A DNA stretch of 64,000 nt from Hypoxylon rubiginosum (lineage: Eukaryota > Ascomycota > Sordariomycetes > Xylariales > Hypoxylaceae): contig CADCXA010000037.1 of NCBI GenBank assembly GCA_902806565.1, positions 806,001 to 870,000 on the forward strand, written 5' to 3'. Under the pieces are notes generated by a model. It was not told the DNA's origin. It did no database searches and worked only from the letters and a program-made list of their open reading frames with translations. Numbering within the stretch: position 1 is the stretch's first letter; the number at the start of each line of letters is the position of its first letter. Both the position numbers and the translations under genes were made by a program. Of the stretch, positions 11,433-23,074 are shown in pieces.

Positions 11433-14400
11433 CGTTGCTCTCTTTGCGTAGGCACCCGGTCTTGATATCTGGTTTATGTAAAGGCTTTCTTTCTAGTTAA
11501 GGAGAAGACAAGGGTGCGGCTATATGTGTCGTCGTTATTACTGCGTATCGCGGCACCGGTGTTCTTCGGCAAGCGGCGGTTGATGGTTGATACCCCTGAA
11601 GCTGACCCTCCTAGTACATTTGAAAAGAATATCGAGTGGAGGTAGAAGAGAACGGTGATGTTGAACCACCAGGAGATCCGGATATAGACCTTGGTCGTAT
11701 AGGCTTCCGTTAAATACACAGAGAAGAGAAGACAACGATAAACCAGAGGAGTCCTACACGAAGTCCCTCTTAGGTATTATACGCTGGGGAAACTGTTTGG
11801 GGGCCACTTTGTTCGGTTGACGGAATGTAACTTTGAAACCAGACACAAGGCTCGTGACAAGGGTATATATATCCCAGAATGCTGCTGTATTGCCTACATG
11901 AGGTGAAAACGAGACATTCTCGGTATTCTTTAGCGAAAGCTGAGGCTGGAATTGTCACCACCAAGGCTTATGGTGTCTGTCTATTACTACCTTATGCCTC
12001 GAACGAGACAATAAATGTATACTGGCTGTATATGCGGCCGGGGAGCGTGAGCGCCAGTAGGCAATGTATAGTGAGGTAACAATGGAGCAACCTGGACTCA
12101 AGCCACTACTGTAACCTGACGACGACGCATTGGCTCGCAGCTGTTATCAGACGGGTTTCTCCTGCATCTATAACCAGTGTTCTGCCGTGTGAGAAGGAGA
12201 GGAAGCCGGAGAACGAGGCTGCTGAGCTAAGAGACTGGAGCACACGGGGTAGGCGAGAAAGCCGGAGGGTCGTCTGAGATGAGAAGGAAATCGCCTACCG
12301 TGTATCGCGTGGCGATAGGAAGCCATCGGGCGTCTTCACGTCTTGACTTATACCATGATGGGATGATAGGAGCCGACGCGTCGGGGTTTCAAGCTATACC
12401 GGTCCGAAGGAAAAGCCGTTGAAGCTAGAGATATGAATGGATCGTCAGGGCAAAGCCACACCTGATGTCGTTCCCGTATGGACCCATGGGGAAAGGTAGG
12501 AAACGAAATACGATCCTCATCTAGTCCGTAAGAGGAAACGACGGGTCATGGGCCAGATGCCCTTGGCATCCATCGGCACGTAAGGGGGGCATAAGGTACG
12601 CCAATTTACTAGCTTGCAGCAGGTGGCTATGACCAGTCATCCCTCAGGTCCGGTCTACCGGCCGAACAATGCTGAATTGTAGCGACAATCGACGAGTAAC
12701 GATATGAGCGGTGACCCTTTTTTCGTTCACGGGGGGGATAATGAAACGAAGGAGGCATCCTATATCGCGCAAAGGATTGGAGAGGAGACTCGAGTGTATA
12801 GGGGAGAGGGGGAACATTTTTCTAGCTGGCTGCTTTCAGGAGGTAGACGGTAGTGTCGTCGACCTAAAGCTGTATGGAGTACTTAAGCAGCAGAGGTTCT
12901 GGCGAATAGAATCGGGCGACGGGCGGAGAGAAAGGCCTGGCGGATCGCATACCCGTCGTCCATCCAAATGTGACCCACGACGAATCCTGGGAAGGGAGTC
13001 GATAATTTAGTAATCAGCCTTCTTCTCACGCTTCTTTTCTCATGTTTCTCACTTCTCACATCACCACCCATCGCCACCCCACACCACATCCCACATCATC
13101 TTTTTATTTTCGTTTCTTTTTTACCGCTCCTTGCCTTGCAGTAGACACGGTAGTAATATAGAGTTGCTTTAGAGGTCTCGTGATCCTTGTCTAGTTAGTT
13201 CATGATTGAGGTCTGAATAAGAAAGTCTCCGACGCAAGCTTTTAGTACTAAAAGCTTACCTCCTATAGGCATTCTATTTTTGAAGAAGCTGTGGCTTCGG
13301 GGCTTGCCGTCGGTAGCACCAGACCGGATGAGTGGGCAATGGACAGTGGACAGTAGGCAGTGGACAGCGGACATCGTCGTGTCTCCTTAGTAGAACGTCA
13401 GAAGGTGTAACGAGGTGGCTTGAATTGCATTTTCTTGCAGATCAGCTCTCGTGCGGCTGAAACATGTCCAAGACTTGTTAACTTGATCTCTTGTCCTCTT
13501 AAAATAAAAAGAATAGGCCTCTGGCGCTTGTTAAAGCAACCCAGGCCAACTGCCGCATTCACAATCGAGAAGAGAGATGATGATCCTGGGCTTGCAAAGG
13601 TACCGGACAGACAGGGCAAGGCAAGGGGAAGATTAGCTCACCCTACCTGCCTACTTGCTGCATACCCGCTTAGGTTTCGAAGGGTTTCCCCGTTCCAGCA
13701 GTTTTAAAGGCGAGTGGGGGTCGATCCTGCCAAGTGAGCAGGCGAGAAAAAGAAACAAAGATTTGGGAATGTGGATCAGCGATAGATGAATACACCACTT
13801 ACACCACCGACCCCCATAGCCCCAAAAGCCACGAGAAACAGACCTACAAGTGTGGTCACACTGCGTCCTGCAAGATGGAAGGGCTGAAAAAGTTAAACGT
13901 TCCCAGCCCTAACTATCGGACTCTGAATACTACACCATCATCGCCTTCTGCCGATTCAGCTCGTAGGTACGTATAATTTCGTAATGCGACATACCTTAAA
14001 ACGGCTCTCGAGTTCTTTTGTTCAGTCGTGCAAGATCCAATGGCAGTCTATCTCGAAACCTACACCGAACATCGATCATAGGTACCTAGGTAAAGGAGGC
14101 GAGTGTGCAGTGTGATAGCTCCCGCGCTGCCGCGTTTGTGATGGGACCAAAGCGGCAGATCCTGCCTTGCCAAGCTCGCTGGCTCGTCCATCGTTTCTTA
14201 AGCCTTCAGCCCTGAATCCACTCTGGTATAAGTAATAAATGTCCCGGGAATCTGCCGTTGATTTAAGGTATCCGTTCTTTTGCCGATTAGGTATGTCGAA
14301 CCTGACATGCCCTGGCAGCCCCCCTTAGCTGTCTGTATGTAGATGCAGCATAGATGCAGCATCGTACCATGGAAGGGTCTATCCATTATGTAGTGCCACG

Positions 14401-15808
14401 CTTATCTTACGGGTCGGTCAAGTTGCCAATATTTCCCTTCTGTGTCAGCAACATACGTCTCGAAGCATTCAGTTCCATTGCATGTAGACAGACATGTGTG
14501 TACGTGTATGTCTATATGTGTACTAGGTTCATTCCGGAGCTGCCTGCGATGGACGTAGGTTGCGAGGGAGACATCCACCGTAATGTAACCGTAAGCTTCG
14601 AGAAGAAAGAGAAACAGAAACTGGATGCTGGGGTACGGGCATTTGAATTCACCTCAGCCATCGTTCTTGCAAGGAAGGTTTCGTAATATAAAGGCGACCA
14701 ATAGCCTGTCGACACATTACATAAACAAACCGTGTAAGCAACGCCAGGCCTGCGCTAAGGGGCCAATCACCTTGCCAGATACGTGCGGGATAGGGGTGTC
14801 GTTAAGGTTGTTGCCTACAATCCTATCTATCTCGCTTGCCGTGTCTGTGAGTCAGCCGGTAAAGCAGGCGAGGTAGAGATGAGATTGGTATTGCGGAGTC
14901 TACGAGTCTCATGGGGGGGGCTTCGATATCTTGGTCTCGAGGTGGTGTGCCCTAACTCCGGAAGTACCGTATCTTACATGGTGGGCACATATAGGGGCTG
15001 GGCTGGCTGGTCAGCTTTCGAATTGCCATATAGAGACAACAATTGGTTCCCGAGGAATGACGACCAGGTGCTTCCTTGTCACACAAGATGACGATGAGAT
15101 CTGAAACTCTGTGGACTGGGAAAAAGCCCTATCTCAGCAGGTGCCCGACGTCTTTGCGTGTTAAGCTCAGGCATACCTCATCTCACGCCCTTTTACTGGT
15201 CATTGGACATCACACCGCCTTGCCGAGATGAAGCCTGACGAACACGAGCATAGCGGTATATATGTAACTACTTGTTAACCTTGGCACTCATACTCGAGTT
15301 ATCTATGTCGTACGTTATCGTGACGGTCGAGCTTGGCATTGTAATGAGGTCTAGAGTGTGGCTGGGTACTTAGGTACCTACCTAAGGTACGATGATGGTG
15401 AAAGAGGATCCTACTGATATCCTTTTCGAGATGTCCGCAGTAAAGGATGGTAAGGTTGCTGTCCCATCGTGTGGGATCTTCACGGTTCGCTTCTGGCCGT
15501 CGGGATATTTCCCTTCCATCATTTTGGTGGAGGATGTACTGTGCCGTTGGAATTCCGCGGAGCTCTGTGGAATTAGAGTTGAGATAAGCCTGTGCTCATG
15601 ATGGCCTAAGAGCAGATCCTAGTTAATGTTTAATAAAAGAGATTGTGGACGACGTTGGTCGATATTTTTGGTGACTCTTCCGAGAAAGAATATTCAAGTT
15701 TGGTAATAACACATTGGTGACGAAAACATGTCTACTTGAATCCACAGGATGTGCCGAGTTTGTAATTGTTTTTCTTTGCCACTGAAAATCTCTTGGAGGA
15801 CTACACCT
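11433..15808. other. 4.4 kb intergenic region upstream of the bZIP gene
   Basis: It lies between the bZIP start (-) and the Rcy1 stop (-). I found no open frame with recognisable protein features or plausible splicing. It contains a TACCTAGGTA palindrome at 14093-14102, a related GGTACC(T)ACC repeat near 15370-15390, and GGACAGTGG-type micro-repeats at about 13336-13372. It probably holds the extended bZIP promoter/leader and the Rcy1 3' UTR. Confidence 0.5.
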
Positions 15809-18603
15809 TTACATGACCTCACACTCAAGCCCGTACATAGCCCTCTCTACATCTCTCTTGACTGTGAACCAGTCAGCCCGCCTTTCCGCGAATTCATACA
15901 CTTCTTCAGCACGGAATATACCGCCGAAACGGTCACCGTCAGCAATGATCGTCGCCATCTCCTTGGCATGTTTGGCGTCAATGAGGTATATCTGACTGAG
16001 TTCCCGTAGTGCCTTGAAATACGCGAGCAGATCCTGGTTTTTAAGCGTTCGGATATAATCGAAATACATGTTCATATCCGCGATGAGCTTGATCGCGCCA
16101 TCAGTGCTAATACGTTGTCGTTTAATATGCTTGCACAGAGCCGTGAAAAGACGCAGTCCGACTTCGCTATTGAACACGTCTAGCATTGTTTTCTCTGTGC
16201 TCCCTACTAGCATCTTAGTGTGTGATGCTACGAGCTCCGTAATGCGCTTCGCTGTTGTAGTCGGACCGATATCAGGGCTCTTCGATATTCCAGCCTCTTC
16301 TGGAGGTAGTGGGTTGAAGTCGGTAGGGAGCTGCGTCGTCGCACATAGGTATTCGACTTCATCCATCAGCACATCGATGCCTTTATTAAGACCTGCCGCG
16401 ACATTCTCGTCCAGCATCTGCTCGAACTTCTTCTTAGCTAGGCCGGCAGGGTCGAGAAAATCATTACGGTCGGCAATTTTTGGGGCTGCAAGCTGCTGCT
16501 CGTAGAACACGTCGATCATCTGTGAGATAATATCGCCCACGTTGACAAGCTCAATAAACATAACGAGCGGCGCCACTCCCGTCTGGCTATGGTCACTTAT
16601 CTCGCGAGGATTATACCGAGAAAGGTGTTCGACTGCTTTTGTAAATCCGTTCTTGACGTGCGTCTGACCAAGAACCCTGATGAGGACCACGAATATTGCC
16701 TCGCATTGCTCTCGAGCCTCTTCACCGGCCTGTCCGCCTAGCGTAACGAATTTGGAAGCTCTTCCTAGGCTTTCCTTTGCAACGTGCACTAGATCAAGGG
16801 CGACCTCGATGCTGAAGAGGCTTTTAATCCCTTCGAGTCGGTTCGCCATGAGCGCGGCTTTTGCTTTAAGCTCGTCATTTGGTGCTTCCGAAGGCAGAGG
16901 ACTTCCGGATCGTTCCGAGGCACCGGCGAGTCCTGGTGTTTGAGGACGGGACGAGGCGGGTGTGCCGGCTGCCTCCGGTTTTAGGGTGGAGCTATTCGTA
17001 GCCGTCGATGTCGGCTTATTGCCAGCTCCGAAAGCGCTAGGCAAGACAGTAACCGGCATCATCACTACTTTCTTGAAGGAGCTCAAGAAATCGTTCTTGT
17101 CGGCTTGTCGGTTGAAGTTCGCCATGTAGAATGACTCGACAGTGGCGTCTTGCTCCGAGAGCTTCTGTTCCCAGTTGCCAACTTCACGTTCAGCATATTT
17201 CGTGAAGCTGTCTAGCTCCTCCTGCAAGTATAAATCTAAGTGTGGTTCGAAGACTCTTAAAGATATTTCTTTTGCATGTTCCTCAAGGTCTCCTTCTAAA
17301 CCTTTCGGCGGAACTAGCGATAGTACAAACTGCATGCACTGTTCAAACAAGCCGGAGACAGCTTTAAGGTAAGAAGGCATGTGTCGATCATGGCATTCAT
17401 CCAATAAAGGAGTGACATACTCCATGATGATTTCTTCCCGAATTTTGTCCATAAAGGTCCAGAAGACATTAGCTGGCTGGGGGAAGATACGGCCGATCAC
17501 GTCGCTCTGCTCGTCGACTTTTCCAGCAAGTAACTCGAAGAAAAGACGGGAAGGCTCCAGCGTGACGCTGTCACGAGGCGCCTGGTTAACACAGTCCATA
17601 GGATTACCGAGGATCCCGCGATCGTCGAGCATAGGATGTTTTTGAATGAAGAGATCCGTGGCCGCATTACCACCGTTTAATGTATGCAAGACGTGGGCAT
17701 ACCTCCGCATTCTGCCATCGACGTCCCAGAATTCGTAGCCCTGTTCAAACTCCCTCAGAACAGCACTTTCGAATATGGTCACCATATTAATGAGCTTAGC
17801 CTCGCGTGTCAGGAATCCTTGCGCCCAGTCACTGCTGCTGAATGTTTGTAAGTTGGACAACATCTGTGCTTGTCGCTCCGGATCTCGAAATACTCGGAAG
17901 ACGATTGGTTCGGTATGAGTCTTTGCCTGTACTAGGTCGAAATAAAACGGTGCTAAAGCACCATAAACCTTCCCATATTCCTGTCTCGCATGACCCCGTA
18001 TACTCCTGACATTCTTCAGCACCTCGAGCAATGCCGTAGGGTCCTCGTAGGGCGATTTGGACTGCGACGGGTTCAGGGTCATTGTTTCGAATCCATCTAT
18101 TCTTGGTTCCTGGGGCTGTAAGGTTTTCTCGGCCTGGGCCTTCCGGCGTTGCTCCTCTTCCACGGCAGCATCGAATATAGTCGTACTAACTTGCCGCGCA
18201 GCAGGCTGGGTTGTTCCGCCGTTGGCATTCGGCCGGGCGGCGGCTTCGCGTTTTCGCTTCATAGCCTCCTCAAATCTCCTTCTGGCTTCCAACTCGTTCC
18301 AACATCCCATACTCTTGAGTCTTGCCACCCATCTCGTATCATCGTAAACCATCTCTCGCATTCGCCATGATGTCCTTGCAAATCGGAGCAGGTCCGATAC
18401 AGGTAAGTAGTCGAGTATGGAGAACAGAATCTCTATAGCTCAAGGTTAGCTTCTATTCTAGCACCAAGGATGTGTAGCTGGACTCGAGGACGCTTACCAG
18501 CGGGTAATGCGGTTTTTGTCTCTACTATCGAAGTCGCGCGTAGCGTGCCTAGAATGCTAGCCGTAGGTGCGCCATGCTGCGGCGCTCGCTTGAATGCAGA
18601 CAT
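15809..18603 (-). CDS. RCY1: Recyclin-1 (F-box plus Sec10-like exocyst domain)
   Basis: Two exons, 18498-18603 and 15809-18432, give 909 residues. The 65 bp intron (donor GTAAGC, acceptor CTATAG) interrupts the F-box. Splicing yields LPAEILFSILDYLPVSDLLRFA, a good F-box at about residues 33-75. A charged, partly coiled region follows, then a long Sec10-like domain covering most of the rest, with a disordered Thr/Ser/Pro-rich insert around the middle. The C-terminus reads CEVM, a CaaX box with cysteine fourth from the end, as expected for yeast Rcy1, which is prenylated. Family role: an F-box protein that joins SCF components and acts in endocytic recycling and SNARE/cargo turnover at the Golgi and at sites of polarised growth. 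The frame containing MREMVYDD has no start of its own before the intron, which supports the upstream exon. Confidence 0.92.
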
Positions 18604-19212
18604 TGTATACTACTCGGAGAAGTTACACCGTCTCGTTCATAGCTACATTGGGTAAACTAGTATGTGAATGCGGGAGGGTATGGTAGAAGATATGAACTTA
18701 GGTACAGCTAAAGAATTGACAAAGTATTTATAGAGATCTTCATGTTTTAAATAAATAGACAAAATCGATAATTGGCCACTCCTTAAGATGAATTATAAGA
18801 TCCAATTCACCTTCCCCCCACAGGGACGAGGTATAGAGTCAGACAGTTGATTACAGCTGTTTAGCGTTGTTACTTCCTACGCACTACGTACACCGCCCTC
18901 TATCTTTAAGGCTATCACTAGCCCCACAAGGTCCGTGCATCCCCGCAGGTCGCGGCAGAATTAAAAAGTTCATCCAAAAATTTTAGAATTTCTTCTAGGC
19001 CAAAAGATCAACGGGCAACCAGCTCGAACTTGACTTTGGTTTTCCACCCAAATATCCGATGCAGCGAGTTTCTATCTTTCTATACTATTAATTAGGAGGC
19101 TCATCAATACGTTGCAGTACTAGTATACAGCTCGTATACACATGCTGCACTATTTCTCCAACATATCTTGACCTCACTTCTCTATTCTGTCGCCAAGTCC
19201 GAGTCTCTCAAC
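18604..19212. promoter_or_regulatory. Divergent promoter region between RCY1 and the SMAP-domain gene
   Basis: About 600 bp with no coding signal, A/T-leaning. Both flanking genes point away from it. No specific operator could be assigned. Confidence 0.5.
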
Positions 19213-20442
19213 ATGGAGGCCGCCGATCCGTCACCCTGGAAGAAGCTTGATCCTTCTAAGCTTCGTCGCGAGGCTGAGGCCAAAGGTAATATCGATTTCG
19301 TCATAAAGTGTAACGTCTATTTTCTAAATTGTCGCAGAGGCGAAGCTTAAGAGACAGCAAGAGCAGCGAATCGCACGAGCCGAAGCCCGTAAAGAGAAGC
19401 GTCATATCAAGTCCGAGGCTAAGAAAGCCCGAAAGGCCAATGTTGGCCGTGCCGCAAAATGGAACCCCGAACGCAGGGCAGCCGACAAGCTCAAGAAGCT
19501 GGCCAACCGTCCCCACAAGCAGGAGAAGCGACGCAAGCGCCTCCGCCTTCGCGCCGAGAAGTTGGAACAGCAAGCCCACAAGCTGATGAACGAGGCGCAG
19601 AGGGCTCGCGCTCGCGCTGACTTCCTGGACGAGCAAAAGGAGGTAAGAAAACTCATGGGTGCACCGGCTATTTTATCATTACTTACAAATTGGCACAGAA
19701 GGAGGAAGAGGAGAAGGGCCAGCTCACTCGTGAGATTAGCCAAATGGCGGCTGACCCTAACGACGACAATTACATTCCTCTTGACGGCACTGCACCCGCA
19801 AGCACGTCTTCCACAACAGATAGTGAAAGTGACGACGATTCCACGTCTTCTGAAGAGGAGCCGAAGAAGAAGCGGGACAAGGGGAAGAAGAAGGCCGAGA
19901 AGAAGCGCAAGCGAAAGGCAGAGGATGACGAGGACGACGATGAGCACCAAGCTACCAACGGCACTGTAGAAGCTGATGACGCAGTAGAGGTTGAGGCGCC
20001 TAAGGAAGAGAAGAAAAAGAAGAAGAGAAAGCTAGAGCATGTTGCGGAAGAGACTGAACCTCAAGAGGGAGCAGAGCAATCCGAGCCCCGCAAAGAGAAG
20101 AAGGAAAAAAGGGACAAGAAGGACAAGAAGAAGAAGAGAAAGGAGAAGGACCATACCGAGGAGTACGTGTCGTCAACTCCGATCGAAGGTGGAGCGAGTA
20201 CTAACGGCGGTGAGCAGTGGAACGTCGAAGCCTTAGAGGGTAACGACAAGAGAAAGGAAAAATTCCTCCGACTTCTCGGAGGCAAGAAACCTAACGGAGG
20301 GGCCACCGCGGACGGATACAATGCTCCTACTACATCACGATCAAACATTACCCAAGTGCAGCACGATTTGGAGCGTCAGTTCGATACGGGTATGAGAATG
20401 AAGCATGATGGCCATGGCCAAAAGAAGGGCCTCGGAGCATGA
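19213..20442 (+). CDS. Lysine-rich protein with C-terminal SMAP (small acidic protein) domain
   Basis: Three exons, 19213-19285, 19338-19642 and 19699-20442, encode 373 residues. The introns are 52 and 56 bp, with GTAATA and GTAAGA donors and CGCAG and CACAG acceptors. All joins keep frame. The N-terminal half is a highly charged Lys/Arg/Glu/Ala helix rich in nuclear-localisation-type clusters. The middle alternates acidic Ser/Asp/Glu blocks and KKKRK blocks, as in nucleolar proteins. The last 65 residues carry the SMAP signature: QWNVEALEGNDKRKEKFLRLLGG, then an LERQFDTGM segment and a terminal GLGA. Proteins with this domain are nuclear or nucleolar and poorly characterised; I infer a role in ribosome biogenesis or RNA handling only from the composition. 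Confidence 0.82.
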
Positions 20443-21031
20443 TTACTCGCGGCTATGTATTCATATGATTGGCGTTTTGAGAGGTCAGGGGTTCGAGTTA
20501 TACCATCTGATTTCCACCTGGTAGTTTGCGATTGCAGACTGACCGCTAGATGCTTCTAGATGTTCTACTGTTAATCAAAAGTTATTGCCTACCCCTTGGT
20601 TTGGTCGTATCGCCTTGTCAAGCTAGTGCTTAAGTAGTAGACTCGAAAGTTTCCATCTTGGTATCCCCCTACAAAACTTGAAAATTCAACCTTTTTACGA
20701 TAATGCAACTGAAGCTCCTCGGGAGATAAACGTTCGTTCTCCTGGAAGATAGATTGTCCCAATAGAGCAAACGCTCTGGTATCATATGGCTCTGCTAGAC
20801 GATTATACACATTCATCCTTCGATCGGCCCCCCCTTTTTTTTTAAGAAGAAAAAAGAAATCCCTAATCTCCGTATTTAGGGTTTCATAACCTTTCGAGAT
20901 CGTGGCCTTTCGGGTCGTAGTATACCATGCTCCCATGAAAAAGACTTCACAAAATTTGTTGGTTCGAAAGCGATTCGAGTTGGCTGCTCTTCGTTGCTGT
21001 ACGCTTCTCCAGTAGCAACAGACGGACCCCT
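20443..21031. other. 3' intergenic region between convergent genes
   Basis: This holds the 3' ends of the SMAP-domain gene (+) and RAMP4 (-). A minus-strand open frame runs through it but starts inside RAMP4 in the wrong frame and shows no recognisable domain. I treat it as chance. Confidence 0.5.
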
Positions 21032-21434
21032 TTATCGGAAGAAGATGCGCGAGATGACCTCGAATATCAGACCGCCGAAGACGATAAAGCCGAGGATACC
21101 TAAGACGCGGGTGACACACGTTAGCGCAAACCGGTCGAGAAAAGAGCTAGATACGGTTTGTTGCATCTAGATAGGTTACAGGCAGGAACAGGCGTGCGTG
21201 TGTGTGTGCTTACCGAGCCAGAAGGGAGAGATGGGTGACTTGAACTGCTCCTTGGAACGCTTCTTGATGTCGTTCTCCGACTTGCCGCGGCGAGCGTCCT
21301 GCTCCTTGACGAACTTGGCGTTCCGCCTTCGCTGCTCTAGGGTTTGGGCCTAGAGGTCGTAATTAGCAGTCTCATTCTCCAATAGACTACACGAATAATA
21401 TTGGGTAACAAGTTCATTGTCGTAAACATACCAT
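21032..21434 (-). CDS. YSY6: Ribosome-associated membrane protein RAMP4 / stress-associated ER protein
   Basis: Three exons, 21432-21434, 21214-21349 and 21032-21099, encode only 68 residues, too small to stand out as one open frame. The first exon is just the ATG: donor GTATGT follows at once, and acceptor CTCTAG lies 82 bp downstream. Intron 2 is 114 bp (donor GTAAGC, branch GCTAAC, acceptor CTTAG). The product starts MAQTLEQRRRNAKFVKEQD, has a basic cytosolic half with SPISPFW, then one C-terminal membrane helix (GILGFIVFGGLIFEVIS). This order (basic domain, SPIsP, tail anchor) is the RAMP4/Ysy6 family pattern. These proteins associate with the Sec61 translocon in the ER membrane and help stabilise membrane proteins under stress. 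The reading frame stays open across all three exons. Confidence 0.9.
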
Positions 21435-22000
21435 TGTGTATTGCGCGGGTGGATATTTAAGAGGTAGGGAGGCGGAAGTCTTGTACGGGATGGATTCGGA
21501 GTCGGTATAGATTAAAGAGGTACGTCGAGGTGCGGTAGTAGTACTAATTAATATAAGACCCAATTGATCAGAGTCGCAACTGGATCCCCTCGTCGTAAAG
21601 CAGCTTTTATAAACAATAGGAGAAAGAACGACAGGTATTCCAATTTACGCCTAGGTGAGAACAGATTGTTCGGAAACAGAAACAGGAGTGACTAACTTCG
21701 GGGAGTTGGGAGTTGGAGATGTATTCACTTTGGCATATGGACATGTGTCTGTAAGTAACATTTACCTTTCCCGTATCGATAACGGAATAGCTCCAGTCTC
21801 TAGCTCAGCCATCCCAGGCAGCCCAGGGTGGACCGCGCAGGGGACTGGGGACCTGCCGGTTCAATATAAAATGCATGTGCAACTTACCATAATAAGTTAG
21901 AGTGATATTAGTAGGGGCCGTTCTTACAACTCCCACTATTTCACCCACCCACGAGAGCTTCACCATCAACACTCCCAAGGCGCAAACGAGTCAATTCACG
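21435..22000. promoter_or_regulatory. Divergent promoter region between RAMP4 and a small mitochondrial gene
   Basis: About 565 bp without a supported gene, between two genes transcribed away from each other. No specific motif is assigned. Confidence 0.5.
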
Positions 22001-22542
22001 ATGCTCCCCCGAACACCCCGACACTTTGCGCCGCTCCGCACCCTCGCAGTGCGCCGCTCCGCATACGCGCAACAACCAACTCTTATTACCCGACTTCAAC
22101 AGCGATTTTCGTCGTCGCAACCTCAACCTCCAGCCCCAGCTCCCGAGGGGTCTCTAAATGCAAGCAGACTCCCAACCCCTCTTCCGCTTCTACACATCAC
22201 AAAACAGTGCTGCGCTACAGCGACGATAAAAATATGACTTTGGCGCATGGAATATTAACGTCTCCCCTCAGTCCCAATTCTTCAGGACCTTCGGCCGACC
22301 CATCGCCAAGGTATTCCTGCTCGCCATCTTCACGTACCAGCTGTCCTACTACTTCTGGGTGCGGGCCGAGCAGGACGAGATCAGGAGCGAGATGCGAGGT
22401 AATATATATCTATTTATAAAACCCCTCCTTTAGCTCTTTTGTTCTTCGTTCGTCTGTTAGCACAATTGTATTAACGGTGGTGATCGCAGCGACCATCGCC
22501 GCCCTAGAAGCAAGAATCGAACAGCTCGAGAAGGCAAAATGA
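22001..22542 (+). CDS. Small probable mitochondrial single-span membrane protein
   Basis: The best model has exons 22001-22149, 22286-22398 and 22490-22542, giving 104 residues. The last intron (donor GTAATA, acceptor CGCAG) is clear. The first is uncertain: donor GTCTCT is weak, and the acceptor could be TTCAG at 22285, chosen because it keeps frame, or another site nearby. The N-terminus is rich in Arg, Ser and Ala with no acidic residues for about 45 positions (a mitochondrial presequence type). A TFGRPIAKV segment, one membrane helix (VFLLAIFTYQLSYYFWV) and a short charged coiled coil ending EQLEKAK follow. I do not recognise the family. The layout resembles small inner-membrane assembly or scaffold proteins, but that is inference only. 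Confidence 0.6.
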
Positions 22543-23074
22543 GGAGTAAAAACCGTCTAGTTCCCGGGGGACAGGACGAGAAGGATAATTCAAAATACAA
22601 TTCGAGATACACCCTGGCAGAATCATCTGCCAACGATGGCTATAGCATACCTAGGTATGCTAATGACTGCCAATGCGGAACGAGTAAGACGCCGAGTCGG
22701 CCGCGTTTAGGTACGAGCGATGCGCTGCATTTTCGAGTATCCTCGTACTACAGGTAAGATAGGCCAATCTGGCAGAAGACTTGTCACATCCAAGATACCT
22801 AATACTGGAAAAGGTAGAATGGGAGCGCTCGCGCAAGTTGCGAGCTGGAACTTGGTCGCTTAAATTCGAACTAAATAGAAAGTCGGAAGGGTTGCTTTCC
22901 AGAAACAATATCAACCAAGAAACGCCTATATAATGCCATCCCCCTTTCAATGTTGCCACCTGCTTGCTCTTTCGTAAACCATGACCATTAGTAGTAACGA
23001 ACCCAACCGAACCAACCGAACCACGACGCCGTCATCTTCGACGCTCTCTGGTCCTATGTATGAGAAGACAATTA
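22543..23074. other. Convergent 3' region, no gene seen
   Basis: This lies between the small mitochondrial gene (+) and MID1 (-). It includes a TACCTAGGTA palindrome at 22648-22657 and an AACCGAACC/AACCAACCGAACC repeat near 23000-23025. No gene is supported. Confidence 0.5.

Noticed and set aside
20480..20510. GGTTCGAGTT-like tRNA B-box
   Set aside because: No matching A-box or cloverleaf could be drawn around it, and it is probably part of a 3' UTR.
20589..21119. 176-codon minus-strand open frame
   Set aside because: It overlaps RAMP4 in a different frame and continues into its 3' region; no domain or start evidence. RAMP4 explains the conserved sequence.
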